Below, in pieces: positions 31,401-41,649 of a stretch of DNA of 64,000 nt. The DNA is from Psococerastis gibbosa. Its lineage: Eukaryota; Arthropoda; Insecta; Psocodea; Psocidae. The translations under genes were made by a program, and so were the position numbers. The stretch covers positions 28,385,019 through 28,449,018 of the forward strand of contig OZ020491.1 in assembly GCA_963971405.1 (NCBI GenBank), in the 5' to 3' direction. Within the stretch, counting starts at the first letter, position 1. Each line of letters starts with the position of its first letter. The notes beneath the pieces are model-generated. The model had not been told where the DNA came from and did no database searches. It was given only the letters and a program-made list of their open reading frames with translations.

Positions 31401-32118
31401 TTTTGCATTATTTGTAGATATTTTCTCATCGTGACAGTAAGTCTTTGGCGGAATTCATTGATAGAGAAGCCCTGCCTTTTGAGTACGGAGGTGATGCTCC
31501 TACTCTAAAGGAACTATCGAGTGAGTACATTTTGACATGATTTTTTCTGGGTGTGTAAGATGCTTCACAATTATGTCATCTTATGCTTCTTATTGCAGAG
31601 TGAAATGAGTTGAATTGATCTATTTAGTGGTACCCGGTTCTTTTTAGGAACACAATGATAATCGCGTAGCAAGCGTTGCTCTTACTAACACTAAGCATCT
31701 AGCAACGCCGACGCGTGTCTAACCAAATCAAGAAACACTTTTATACTTATTCCTTTTGTTAGTTTCCTCTAAGTATATTATAACTATAATATATACGGTA
31801 AATAAAATTTATAATTAACGCACACCGTTCCCAAGAATTTCATGACATAATTTACAATTACGTGGATTATGGAATATATAACATGGTATATAATATATAA
31901 AATGTATAAAATACATATAATTACAATTTAGATAATGTGAGGCATCTTCCCGTAAATATCTATCGTTTATTCCAGGTGAAGATGTCAAATGGTTCAAAGA
32001 GAACAGAAATACATTCGTGGAGTACGAAGCTAAATGTGCAGCTTACGAAAAGCTAAGACCTAAAACCGTGTCTGAGGATACGATCGTTGGCACCTTCAGG
32101 AAATTAGAAGTTGACTGA
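28361..32118 (+). CDS. CRAL-TRIO lipid-binding protein gene (5' end missing)
   Basis: Seven exons join in phase to give 288 residues plus stop. Order: CRAL-TRIO N-terminal helices (DWLIKVPYLPQFY, then IIIWFIEGAKGRMEIAKQKF and RIRTVYPD), a linker, then the Sec14 lipid-binding fold (GSMVLYSRIGTAEPN; KFSVVIDMANIT; GVQSVHYVNVTPAFDKFVDV; LAEFIDREALPFEYGGDAPT). The LPFEYGG block matches the LPxEYGG signature of the alpha-tocopherol-transfer/retinaldehyde-binding branch. Such proteins carry hydrophobic ligands in the cytosol. Usual family length is about 300, so only 15-30 N-terminal residues should be missing; that exon was not found before 28361. No signal peptide is expected. The ligand cannot be read from sequence. 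Confidence 0.88.
28804..28954. mobile_element. hAT-type MITE in CRAL-TRIO intron, 151 bp
   Basis: Ends CAGGGACGGGTCCAG and GTATCCGTCCTTG. Exact 8-bp duplication CTCTCAAT at 28796-28803 and 28955-28962. G run near 28923. Confidence 0.88.
29130..29535 (+). pseudogene. LINE C-terminal fragment with 111-bp tandem duplication
   Basis: It lies in the CRAL-TRIO intron. It reads a block of VAEIKRARIR, VERMPDHRARRAPL, then RRRVGRPRMRWLDDVEEDL and DWRRRVQDRA, a LINE C-terminal tail of a different family from 24764. The stretch starting GCTCTACGCGATAAACCT at 29139 repeats at 29250, 111 bp or 37 codons apart, so the duplication kept the frame. Confidence 0.75.
29650..29812 (+). CDS. CRAL-TRIO gene, exon 2 found
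   Basis: Acceptor TTTTCTTTGCAG, donor GAG|GTACCG. It enters in phase 1 and leaves in phase 2, joining exactly to 30279. It encodes EDFIIIWFIEGAKGRMEIAK and RIRTVYPDIMTGLDIHEPSL, the FLRGxKxxxExAKxxLDxxxxxRxxxPE part of the family. An alternative donor at 29827 breaks the phase. Confidence 0.85.
29844..30115 (-). repeat. Dispersed repeat inside CRAL-TRIO intron 3
   Basis: It matches the repeat cluster at 54776-55400 (GTTCCAACGACGCGTGG with the complement CCACGCGTCGTTGGAAC at 55172-55188; GCCTATGCGCG near 29920 and 55270). It contains inverted GTTGGAACA/TGTTCCAAC boxes. It fills most of the 466-bp intron. Confidence 0.75.
30279..30417 (+). CDS. CRAL-TRIO gene, exon 3 found
   Basis: Acceptor AATCTTTTCAG, donor GTT|GTAAGTATAC, a strong consensus. 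The first base completes a serine codon with exon 2. It encodes DFYISKVLSKSGSMVLYSRI and GTAEPNLALIKNFYKAFKLY, the first beta strand of the lipid-binding domain (GxxVxLYRxGxxDP). Ends in phase 0. Confidence 0.85.
30827..30853 (+). CDS. CRAL-TRIO gene, 27-nt microexon
   Basis: Acceptor GTACTTTTCAG, donor ACG|GTAAGT. It encodes DKPLVELLT, phase 0 on both sides, so it can be included or skipped without changing frame. Family alignment from memory fits either form. Confidence 0.6.
30943..31158 (+). CDS. CRAL-TRIO gene, core lipid-binding exon
   Basis: Acceptor TTTTATGTTTTAG, donor AGA|GTAAGTG. 72 codons, phase 0. It carries GKFSVVIDMANIT (the GxxxxxDxxG strand), the long helix, GVQSVHYVNVTPAFDKFVDV and the start of the KxRI motif. 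Confidence 0.9.
31418..31520 (+). CDS. CRAL-TRIO gene, LPxEYGG exon
   Basis: Acceptor TTATTTGTAG, donor CGA|GTGAGT. It encodes IFSHRDSKSLAEFIDREALP then FEYGGDAPTLKEL. Ends in phase 1. Confidence 0.9.
31976..32118 (+). CDS. CRAL-TRIO gene, last exon
   Basis: Acceptor GTTTATTCCAG. The first two bases complete a serine codon. It encodes EDVKWFKENRNTFVEYEAKC and finishes RKLEVD before TGA at 32116. This C-terminal charged helix is variable in the family. Confidence 0.85.
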
Positions 32119-32191
32119 TTTTTTCGCTTTTGCGAATCAAAAATTAGATAAATTTAAGAGTATAAGTTCTTCCCGTTATTTTCGCTGCTTT

Positions 32192-32197
32192 AATAAA
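32192..32197 (+). terminator. Polyadenylation signal AATAAA
   Basis: A canonical hexamer 74 bases after the CRAL-TRIO stop codon, in an AT-rich 3' UTR. Confidence 0.75.
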
Positions 32198-32218
32198 CCT
32201 TCATTTTCGATGAAGATT

Positions 32219-33210
32219 TGAATTTTGCTTTCAACACTAAGCCACCTTCTCATAGAGGTTTGGCGGCACGACAGCAGCATTTCCAGACAGTCCTGTTCTG
32301 TGTGTCCTTGGTTGAGAGCCCCAAAATTCTCATATCTCCGGCGATTTTTCTTCTTCTACGTGGTAGCCTACGTGTCCACGCACCAGTTAAGCCTCCTTTC
32401 CCTCAGTGTCTCCTGTGCGTCACGGGTGCTCGATTGGTTACCAAGCGATACACTACAGTGTGAAATTGTCACTACATTTTACACAGAATTTAGAATTCAT
32501 TGAAAGCTACTTGAAAAGTTATAGAAGAGAAAATCAACGAGACAAAGAAATCCCTCCTGTCAACACTTATATACATAAAAAAGACATCTGAAATACAGCA
32601 AAGCCGTCAGCACAAGGGGAATCGAAAAGATTGGGGGCTTTGACGTAAAAAGACGAAGCCTGTCTAAATCACCTGCCCATTTGCAAATAAGGTGGCATAT
32701 GCGGTCTTAAAGATAATGCATTCAGCCACATAAATCGTTTAAGGGAGGGATGTTGCTCCCAAACCCCCCGAAGAAAGGTTGAGGACACCTCTGGGGAAGG
32801 CTGTGATATGACTGACAGCTAGGGATTTGACTTCTCAGCCCCCCTCTCTACCCCCCCTGAAAACTTCATGTCCCCTATTGCGGGGGGTCGGCTTTAAAGT
32901 CCTTACGCGGCGTCGGCAGCTGTGCCTTTGGCGGTAGACGCATAATAAAATAGTGGATGGTTCCTCTGGCTTTCTTTATAAGAGCGTAGAGACCAGCGGC
33001 GTTTATTTTTTCCAATTCACCCAATACCTAGATTCCTGGTCAGCACTTTTCCCTCCAGTACCCTATCGTGCTGTCTCCCCTAGCATGATCGCTTTCTTTT
33101 CGTAAGTCTGTAGTGTGATCTAGTTCCTTGCAACTGAGCATGACACTTCTGTAATTCAACGTAATTCAATGCATTCGTCCCTACTTCTCAGTCTAAGTAC
33201 GATAATAAAT
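32219..33210. other. Intergenic downstream of CRAL-TRIO gene
   Basis: Overlapping ORFs at 32218-32591 lack family character. The stretch at 32540-32635 (AATCCCTCCTGTCAA, then AAAGCCGTCAGCACAAGGGG) matches 24620-24710, so it is a shared repeat of about 100 bp. G and C runs near 32760 and 32840-32890. Confidence 0.45.
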
Positions 33211-33216
33211 GTATAG

Positions 33217-33430
33217 GACATGTATAGTAGTGGTACAGAATCAAACTTTCACCCAAAAGGTTGTTGATTCGACTCCCACACTTGCTACATTTTCTGGCCA
33301 TGCTTTGGAGGGCATATAGATCTAAAGCAGGCGGTCCCAGGTCTTCCTAGTTGAGTGTAAGAGAGGACTTTATAGCCCTAACACCGCTACGTTGGCTTAG
33401 TACTAGAACAAAAAAGTCAATATTTATTTA
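33217..33430 (+). mobile_element. tRNA-derived SINE-B
   Basis: Head GGACATGTATAGTAGTGG, B box GATTCGACTCC with two changes, TTTTCTGGCCATGCTTTGG, tail of ATTT repeats. Confidence 0.8.
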
Positions 33431-33810
33431 TTTATTCATAATATATTCGGGGATTACTATAAGAGCTATTTGCATTTCCTCGTTCTGACGACTAACATAT
33501 ATCTTGATCGAATCACCACTACATTAACCTATTTCAAAGAGTTTGTGCAGTCGTTTTTCTTACCCAGAAGGGGATAGCCTGCATGATACCATTGATACCT
33601 GACGCATTTAACCTCATCAGCTGCTTGTCATGGGCGCATAGCATTAATATTAATTATATTAATGATAATAATAGTATTAATTCTAGCTATATTCGCAGTG
33701 TTGTAATATTTGTTGATGTTTTTCGAGTGTTATTAACTAATTAATTAAATCTGAAGCTTTTGAATGGGACATGAGTATGTTTGGACCTTCCTATAGTGTG
33801 TGTATAGTTT
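33431..33810. other. Intergenic, no supported gene
   Basis: AT-rich with ATTAAT runs near 33645-33690. Confidence 0.4.
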
Positions 33811-33819
33811 GAGTAGGTA

Positions 33820-33983
33820 CAAGGCCGTGCCCAGGGGGGTGGTCTATGGGGTCCGGACACCCCCCGAAATAAGATTTTGTATGTAAACCTGTATGGTTTG
33901 AAGAATTTATCCATTAATTCATTAGTAAATTACATTTTTAAAAAATTTGCCCCCCCCCCCCCAAATGAGAACCTGGGCCCTCG
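33820..33983. mobile_element. hAT-type MITE, 164 bp
   Basis: Starts CAAGGCCGTGCCCAGG and ends ACCTGGGCCCTCG. Exact 8-bp duplication AGTAGGTA at 33812-33819 and 33984-33991. C run near 33949-33962. Confidence 0.88.
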
Positions 33984-33991
33984 AGTAGGTA

Positions 33992-34480
33992 GTTTGGTGT
34001 TTGGTGCACGCGAAGCCTTGACGTCTATGCATATCCACCCAACAGCCATTGTGTAATAACAATTTATAATGTATTCTTCTTCTTCTTCTTCTTTTACTGT
34101 CTTTTCTATCGAACATTTGGACCTCGAAAACTGCTGCTCTCAAAAGAGAGTCGTGCTCTTGCCAAACTACTGTCTCAGGTTTTTCAACCAAGGTGTTCTT
34201 CCTGCCTTCAGCATCCTTACGCCGTTGACTCGTCAATGAGTTCCTCCACCTTCAGGGCCGGTTCCCCAATCCAGGACCAAAGAGTACCTTGCACAGGAAA
34301 GATTTTTTTTTACATATCCCAACTCCAAATCTGTCCCCTCACCATTACGCGTTTCCATCTTTACCACAAGGAGGTAGACATATTCTTCTTCTGCCGGGAG
34401 CCCTCTGTTCTTCTATCTTCCCTTGGACTATTACATGCAGAAGGCGATACTTCTCGTTCCTCAAATCACATGGCTGAAGT
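33992..34480. other. Intergenic with a TTC repeat
   Basis: A (TTC)n run at 34075-34095 is followed by a - strand ORF (33922-34236) rich in lysine and arginine. On the - strand this looks like a coding-like end running into GAA repeats, as in the LINE tails, but no LINE motif is clear. Small + ORFs at 34236-34487 overlap it. Confidence 0.35.
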
Positions 34481-34489
34481 TTCTTAACC

Positions 34490-34590
34490 GTACAAATAGG
34501 AAAAAAACGACTATTGTAGGTCTCGAACCAACAACCTTCACGGTGAAACTCAGCCTTCTTACCCCTACACCACACATCCAGTTTTTGGAT
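34490..34590 (-). mobile_element. tRNA-like SINE head (third type)
   Basis: On the - strand: GTGGTGTAGGGGTAAGAAGG, a GAGTTTCACCG anticodon region, and B box GGTTCGAGACC. It resembles tRNA-Glu like SINE-B but differs in the D arm and lacks the SINE-B body. Confidence 0.5.
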
Positions 34591-34599
34591 CAAATGAAG

Positions 34600-35080
34600 T
34601 TATTACAGCATATCAGTGCATCTTTATGACACAAACTGTTCCATATATCTTGCAACGTCACAGAAATACGGCAAACTGCAAGGGCTTGCCCATGTTTTTC
34701 CCTCATTTGCGTCTACCTATACAATTTATGTTTCAATTTCCGCGAAAACTGGTTACATCCGTGTAACCGCACGTTTATCTAAGCTACAGAATCATATTTT
34801 ACGAAGTCTGCATGTGTCGGAAGCTTATCTGTACTTTCGCGCTTAATTAGGAAATTGTACATACTGTAGTTGTGACTAGAAACTAGACTCTTAGCATATA
34901 TGGATATTACACCGTATAGTCAGCTTACGTATTCTGTGGATATTTCAAGTTATAAAAATACCCGTATTGCTTCAAATCCGATTCGGGGGGGGGGGGAGGT
35001 CCATCTGGTGGTGAGGACCACCTCAATATATTTAAAACTCCATTCCATATAGGGTACGCTGGGTTCGGACCCCCTGCACC
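34600..35080. other. Intergenic, no supported gene
   Basis: A G run near 34985. The 76-residue ORF at 34616-34846 has no domain. Confidence 0.35.
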
Positions 35081-35084
35081 CTGA

Positions 35085-35365
35085 TAATGATAATGATGAA
35101 GATAATGATGATAATGATGATGAAAAGGGACAGGACAGGGGGAGGAAGAAGTATCAGCAGAAAACGAAAAAGTTGACGAAGAAGAAGAATATTTAGATGA
35201 TGAAGAAAACGGAGGAAAATATGCAGAAGGAGAGGAAGAAGAAGGAGAGAAGGTTGAAGAAGCAGAAGAAGAATATTTAGATGATGAAGAAAACGGAGGA
35301 GAATAAGCAGAAGGAGAGGGAGAAGAAGGGGGGAAGGTTGAAGAAGCAGAAGAAGAAGATCCAGT
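35085..35365 (+). repeat. GAA/GAT-rich imperfect repeat, about 84-bp unit
   Basis: Two units starting near 35180 and 35265 (GAAGAAGAATATTTAGATGA) and a third partial one. One + frame gives an acidic EEEYLDDEENGG repeat with a stop in the second unit; the - strand gives a serine-rich ORF of 147 residues. Both are likely by-products of the repeat. Confidence 0.7.
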
Positions 35366-35766
35366 CATTTGTCACTACATTCATTACCCCCACCCTTAGC
35401 CTCCGAACCCTCCCCCAACGTCACAAAATTAGCCAAACAAAACATGAAACAGCAGTGCTGCGTAGAGAGATAGAATTGAATACAATTGATGCGTTACATG
35501 CAAAACAATGCATGATTGAAATTACCACCAACCAACTGTAAACGTTTCATCCCTATAGTCAGACCGCTGGCTCAGGGGAGATAGTAAAACAGACTCACTA
35601 ATTCTATTCAAATTGTCTTTTAACTATTATTGTCCTGGCAAGTCTTTTGTTTAGCAGGAATATTGGATTTGGTTACCACAATTTTCACGTGGATGACTAG
35701 ATGATAGGTTTAAGAAGACAATGGAGATTTAGAAACGTGAAAGCAGCTCGCGTGGCAAGGTACAGG

Positions 35767-35984
35767 CAATGACGTGCTCAGGTTTTGATTTCGGGGCGGG
35801 GGGGGGGGGGTCAAAAAAATCTTAAAAAATCTTTTACGTAATTTATTAATTAAAGTCTATTCTAGCCAGTGTTAAAATTCAAATAAATTTATTCCAATTC
35901 CTCATACAATGTAGGTTAATATAAAAAAAAATATTTGGGGGGGGGGTCCAGACCCCTTGGACCACCCCCCTGGGCATGGCCCTG
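35767..35984. mobile_element. hAT-type MITE, 218 bp
   Basis: Starts CAATGACGTGCTCAGG and ends GGGCATGGCCCTG. Exact 8-bp duplication GGTACAGG at 35759-35766 and 35985-35992. G runs near 35796-35810 and 35937-35946. Confidence 0.9.
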
Positions 35985-36090
35985 GGTACAGGTACCTTTT
36001 GTTGCTACGTCTGTCTGCTTATACCAGAGGGGATAAAGCATATGCAAGCGTAAAGAACCGGAATGAGTGAGCCCGTACATGCTATCCCAT

Positions 36091-36314
36091 CAGTGGCGGA
36101 CTGGGCCAGCGCCGACGGGTATTTGCCCGGTGGGCCGGGCCAAAAATAGTTGTTTGGGGCCGGACTTCCAAAGGGAAAAATCGTAGCATATTTCAAAATA
36201 AATATAAAATAAAATTTGGGTTAATAACAAGCATTACAACAGCATTTTGACCTGAGGAAGGGGCCGTGATATCCGAAAATACCAGAACCGATTTCCATTC
36301 CCAGTCCGCCCCTG
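36091..36314. mobile_element. Probable hAT-type MITE
   Basis: Starts CAGTGGCGGACTGGGC and ends CCCAGTCCGCCCCTG. The terminal repeats are clear but the flanking octamers do not match. Confidence 0.65.
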
Positions 36315-36376
36315 TTTTCTATTTGTCAATTAGTAGGTACCGAGATAGATAATACTGTATGAGCAGCTGCATTGTA

Positions 36377-37214
36377 AAGAACCGGTCCGAGTTTACTCGA
36401 ACATGCTTTCCAATTTATCAAAATTAGTAGATAAAGAAAATGAGTAATTTCATGGTAAATAATTTTCCAATGGTTAAATTTCCGATATCTCGGGGGGTGT
36501 CCACCCGACGTCACTCGTCACTGGTGGTGAGGTAAATTCTAGATAGGTCAGACCAACACATCACCACACAGCAATACTGGCAGGGCACGCAATGCATTTG
36601 AGCGTGAATTTTCTATCATTTTTTCAAAAACATTTTTTTGTACAAAACCAATTACTTTTTTGGGAAAGCAACCTGTCCGGTTTCGTTACTCAATTTAACA
36701 CCTAAAACATACCTGAAGGTAGAAATCATCGATAGAAAGGTGTCGCAGAAAAATTATTTTTTAGTCATTTTTCATTAAAATTTAGTCAATTTTATTTTTT
36801 TACCCCCAGAAGCAAACTATCAAGGGGCAAGTGACCCCCCGCATTTTATCAACATTAACAACAACTGCAATATATGTGAATTTAAAAGAAATTGTTGGAG
36901 CCGTTTTTGGGAAATAATTTTTTTAGACGTTTTTTTGAAGTTTTTCGGAAATAAAACCCCCCCAAATTGAGTTAGCCCAAAATAATAAAAAAAATGTTCC
37001 CGAGGTATGGTTTTTGTGAACCCATATGCCAAATTTCATCAATATCGACCGAGTAGTTTGCCCGGAAATCGACGCACAGACAGACAGACATTTCGTAAAA
37101 ACCACTTTTTTGGGTTCCTGGGACCTTAAAACATATAAATCCGTTGAAATCTCGGAATCGAAAATTTCGACCGTCACAAAGCTTTCCTTATACTACGTAT
37201 AAATTGGAAAGCAA
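36377..37214 (+). mobile_element. GACA-bearing element, copy 3
   Basis: Same ends and order as copy 1. The (GACA)n run is reduced to about three units at 37076-37089 and the G run to GGGGGG, making this the shortest copy. Confidence 0.85.
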
Positions 37215-37224
37215 TAATTGTCCT

Positions 37225-37495
37225 TTGGTAGGAGAACATGGCGGGACATGATAACACGCACAGACTGCCAGTCTACGTGCGTGGCAAGTAGTCCTGGTCA
37301 CCTCTGAATTAATCATGTGACTTTACTATGTTCCCCAAGTGATTCGGAATCCACTATAATCAGGAGGTCCACCCTGTCAGTCAACCCCACTTTTCATTGA
37401 GGTGGAGGAGTCTACCCTTAGGGTACTTCAAATTAATATAAACCGACTCACTCCCCCCACCAGGTTGACAGGATTGCTTGTAACAGAAATGGTGG
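37225..37495 (+). repeat. Dispersed repeat R5
   Basis: GGCGGGACATGATAACACGC, a GTCCTGGTCACCTC box, then CCACTATAATCAGGAGGTCC and AAACCGACTCACTCCCCCC. Related copies: 37785-38045, 46630-46830, 49800-50040 (-), 59870-59955 and 61910-62200. ORFs in it are not conserved. Confidence 0.75.
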
Positions 37496-37501
37496 AAGTA
37501 A

Positions 37502-37718
37502 AAATAATCGAATAAATAAATATTGACTTTATGTTCTATTACTAAGCCAACCTAGCGGTGTTAGGGCTATAAAGCCCTCCCTTACACTCAACTAGGAAGA
37601 CCTGGGACCACCTGCTTTAAATGCCTCCGGAGCATGGCCAGAAAATGTAGCAAGTTTGAGACTCGAACTAACAACCCTTCGGCTGAAAGTCGGAGTCTAT
37701 ACCACTACATGTCCTGAC
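37502..37718 (-). mobile_element. tRNA-derived SINE-B
   Basis: It sits between two R5 copies. Tail (ATTT)n, body and B box complement are all present on the - strand. Confidence 0.8.
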
Positions 37719-37784
37719 TTATCAATTTGAATGGGTACCGAGATAGATAATATGAGAAATTCCATGGTAACTAATTGCCCTTTG

Positions 37785-38045
37785 GCAGAAGAACATGGTG
37801 GGACATGATAACGCGCTGAGACTACCATTCTAAGTGTGTGTGTAGTCCTGGTCACCCCCGAATTAATCGTGTGACTTTACTATGTTGCCCAAGTGATTCG
37901 GAATCCACTATAATCAGGAGGTCGACCCTGTCAGTCAACTCCCCTTTCCCCCGAGGTGAAGGAGTCTTAGGGTGCCTCAAGTTAAGAAGCCAGGCTGACA
38001 GGGTTGCTTAAAGCAGAAATGCTGAAAGTATGCGTTGGAAAACAA
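37785..38045 (+). repeat. Dispersed repeat R5, second copy
   Basis: Parallel to 37225-37495 with about 85-90 percent identity by eye. Confidence 0.75.
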
Positions 38046-39440
38046 ACAGACAGACAATAGAAAGGACCCTCTGCAAAACCTCAGGCCAAACCCGTCAGCT
38101 TTGTTTTGGCTTTAACATTTCTCTTGGGTGCCACTAAGGAATCCAAGCAGATATTTAAACCTGAAATGTGAATGTCCGAAAAATTGTCACAAAGCTCACA
38201 AAAATGGCTTCCATCATTAAGCTTACCGGGGTTGTCACTGCTTACGAATTTTTCAATTGGTAGGTTGCTGGACAAAGTTGGGGTGCGGTTCCAATATCAA
38301 TACGTTCCCTGATTGCCCCCCCAGCCCCCCCCCCCCCATTAGACTAAAAGACGTTTAATGATACGCCAATTAATACAAGCCCTTCCCCCAGGTGAATTTA
38401 GTTTCGAAATTTTATCAAATAAAAAGGTTTAGCAGTTCTGATATTTTCGATTGATCTAGGGATGTAGGCGTTTTCAATTGGGAAATAAATAAATTTCTGA
38501 ACGATTTTTCGGCAGTAAGCAGTAACAGAGTTGGAAAGGGAGGGGAGAATCAGGTGCTAACAGTAGTGCATCCAGGTGGGTGGGGGACATCTGAGCCTAA
38601 AATCTTCTTCTTCTTCTGGCCCTTGATGAGCTTTGGCCTGATCGACAACACTCCTCCAGCCATCTTTGTTTTGCACTGGCTAATAAAATCGGTCGAGACA
38701 TTTGCATGATCATTTTTTGTGCCAAGTTTCATCAAAACCGGATATTATTTACGGAAGTTAGAGTTTTTCCTAAAATTGATAATTTAGATAATATATAAAA
38801 TTTTGAACTGAGGGTGGTTCTGAGGTCAGCGGGTCATGAAATGAAAAGTTGTGAAGAAATTTTCTGGAAGTCAAACATTGGTCGCCGTCTCAATTGGTAG
38901 ATGAATCTCCCTAAAACGGGTGAATCCTTCCGATATTCTCATAAAAACAAAACACTACGAACTGAAAATCTATAGCCAATCGAGAATCGAAATTCAACTC
39001 TCGATCCCAAACCCTTTAGGTAGCCCCCCCTCTCCATTAGGTAGGCGTGCACTGGTCTTTTGCAACTGCCCATAATTATCTCCCCCCCCCCCCCCTGCTA
39101 GTGGACAGTCGCCTGTGGTTAACTACGTGAGACCCCCAGCACCCCCCCCCCCCCCCCGTCTAACCCGCCCGCCCGCCACTGGTGTGATGGGACCAGTTAC
39201 ATCGCTGAATTCCGACAGAACAATTCAATTGTCTCTTTTTTGAACTGATTGCTGACTCGGTAGACAACGCGTGGCTTGAATTTCAAGTGGGATTTTCCTG
39301 TCGGGTTTTTATTTCAGTTCATTTGTGCTTTTTTGCGCTCCTCAAAATGATTGGTGAGGTGATTATACTGTAATGTATATTAATATATTTTGTAGAAAGG
39401 ACTGCATCATTTATTTTATCAGTTAGTGAGCACCTTTTAT
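38046..39440. other. Intergenic with C runs and a LINE scrap
   Basis: A - strand LINE tail scrap lies at 38599-38665 (complement of a DWRSVV-IxxAK-GL reading with a GAA end). Poly-C runs lie at 38320-38336, 39085-39095 and 39140-39157. A 64-residue - ORF at 38081-38275 has no domain. Confidence 0.45.
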
Positions 39441-39447
39441 TTTATTT

Positions 39448-40300
39448 TTGCTTTCCAATTTATACGTAGTATAAGGAAAGCTTTGTGATGGTCCAAATTT
39501 TCGATTCCGAGACTTCAACGTTTTTACGAAATGTCTGTCTGTCACTCTGTCTGTCTGTCTGTATGTATGTCTGTCTGTCTGTCTGTCTATCTGTTCATCG
39601 ATTTCCGGGCAAACTACTCGGTGGATTTGTGTGAAATTGGACATGTATAGGTTCACAAAAATTATAAGTCTACCTTGGGACCATTTTTTTTATTTTGGGC
39701 TAACTCAATTTGGGGGGGTTTTATTTTCAAAGAAACTCCAAAGAAACGTCTAAAAAAATTATTTCTCATAAACGGCTCCAACGATTTCTTTTAAATTCAC
39801 ATATATTCTAGTCGTTATTAATGTTGATAAAATGCGGGGGGTCGCTTACCCCTTGATAGTTTGCTTCTGCGGGTAAAAAAATAAAAATAACTAAATTTTA
39901 ATGAAAAATGACCAAAAGATAATTTTTCTGCGAAACCTTTCTATCGATGATTTCTACCTTCAGGCATGTTTTAGGTGTTAAATTGAGTAACAAAACCGGA
40001 CAGTTCGCTTTCCCAAAAAACTATTTGGTTTTGTGCAAAAAAAAATTTTTTGAAAAAATGAAAGCAAATTCACGCTGAAATGCATTGCGTGCCCTGCCAT
40101 TATTGCTGTGTGGTAATGTGTTGGTCTGTCCTATCTAGAATTTATGTCACCTCCAGTGACGTCAGGTGAACGACCCCCCCCCCCCCCCCGTGATATCCGA
40201 AATTTAACCATAGGAAAATTATTTACCATGAAATTAATCATTTTCTCTCCCTACTAATTCATAAATTGGAAAGCATGTTCGAGTAAACTCGGACCGGTTG
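39448..40300 (-). mobile_element. GACA-bearing element, copy 4
   Basis: Reverse orientation. GCTTTCCAATTTATACG at the left, CTCGGACCGG at the right, and an interrupted CTGT/TGTC run at 39532-39592. Confidence 0.85.
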
Positions 40301-40304
40301 TTAT

Positions 40305-40910
40305 TTTATATTTTATCAGAATTCTTTTTTTTATCTCGTACCGGCTGCTAAAGCCCAGCGATAGTAATTTTATTGTAATGTAATATAATGTAATGTGCAT
40401 ATTATAATTGTATGATTAAAAATGGATTGACCTATTTACGGTACCTATATGTACATGTATATAGATTTGTACTAAGTCGATTTTCACAACAACAACAACA
40501 AAAACAAAAATCATTCTTAGAGCCATTAAAAATATCCGTTAAATTACCAAAATTAGCTACAATTCGTAACGTAACGCATCCTTCACTTAATCAAGGCCTA
40601 AATGGCCATAGGTTCTTCGCAACTTCTTTCTTGGCACTAACGTATAGAGAAAAATAAAGAAAACTGAAACTTATACAGTAAATAACTAGTTTCTTATGAG
40701 CTACCTCCACGCAATAACGGCATAAAAATATACAATTTCCAGTTATTTCGGAGGCGTTTTTTAACGGGCCGAATCAATAGTAATTTGTTAGCTTGCGTGC
40801 TCAAACTCATATTACCTTATAGCCGGGCAATTCACTTCCCCTCGTTATAAGGCCCCTCCGTGCAATTTTCGCCATTTCCGGAATGATCCTCATTTCACAT
40901 CCGCTTTCAT
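40305..40910. other. AT-rich intergenic
   Basis: CAA repeats at 40487-40508. An 81-residue ORF (40412-40657) without features. Confidence 0.4.
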
Positions 40911-40924
40911 CCATAGTGCTCCCA

Positions 40925-41640
40925 GGTCCCACCATCGCTTGAAAAGTGATCTTCTTCAAGAGTTACAGCCGGCTGGCTGGTTGGCAGCAACATGTGGCAT
41001 CGATTTCCCCACTCCCCTCGATCCTGGCAAGCCCACTTTACCTCCACATATGTATTGGCATCCTCCATCACTAGCTGCAGATACTCTTTTCTACGGCACC
41101 CAGGTCGGTTGGCGCCTTCTATGGTTACTTTTGACGAAGTTATCGTGCCGTAGCAAATGTCCGATCCAGTGAGCTCTTCTTGTACATATGGATGCAACCA
41201 GAGTTTTTTTCCCTCCCAGCTTATTCTGGCTTCTTCATCATGTTACAGCCGGCTGGCTGGTAGCAACATGTGGCATGATGTCTCCACTCCCCTTGATCCT
41301 GGCAAGCCCTCTTCAGCTCTACGCTTCAGGCCCCTACATCCTACATTACTTGTTGCAGATATACTCTTTCCTCGGGCGCTCAGGTCGGTAGACGTCTTCT
41401 ATAGTTCCCTCTATGATGCAGCTTACGAAGTTCTCGTGTCGAAGCAAATGTCCAATCCAGTGAGCTCTTCTTGTACTTATCGATGCAACCAGAGTTTTTT
41501 TTTCAGCTTATTCTGGCTTCTTCATCATGTTACAGCCGGCTGGTTGGTTGGTAGCAACATGTGGCATCGATGATACTGGCAACTTATCTTATCGATGCAA
41601 CCAGAGTTTTTCTTTCGCTTCTTCTGGTTAGAACCTCATC
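40925..41640 (-). pseudogene. Three tandem LINE C-terminal fragments
   Basis: The - strand reads ITSSKVTIEGANRPGCRRKE, EYLQLVMEDA, then VEVKWACQDRGEWGNRCHML and LPTSQPAVTLEE, the same tail as 15290-15456. The marker GTTACAGCCGGCTGGCTGG occurs near 40962 and 41244, with a diverged form near 41530, so the unit is about 285 bp. Copies two and three carry deletions and stops. Confidence 0.75.
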
Positions 41641-41649
41641 ATTTCTATA

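Noticed and set aside
34925..35368. 147-residue serine-rich ORF
   Set aside because: Antisense of a GAA/GAT-rich imperfect repeat; low complexity.
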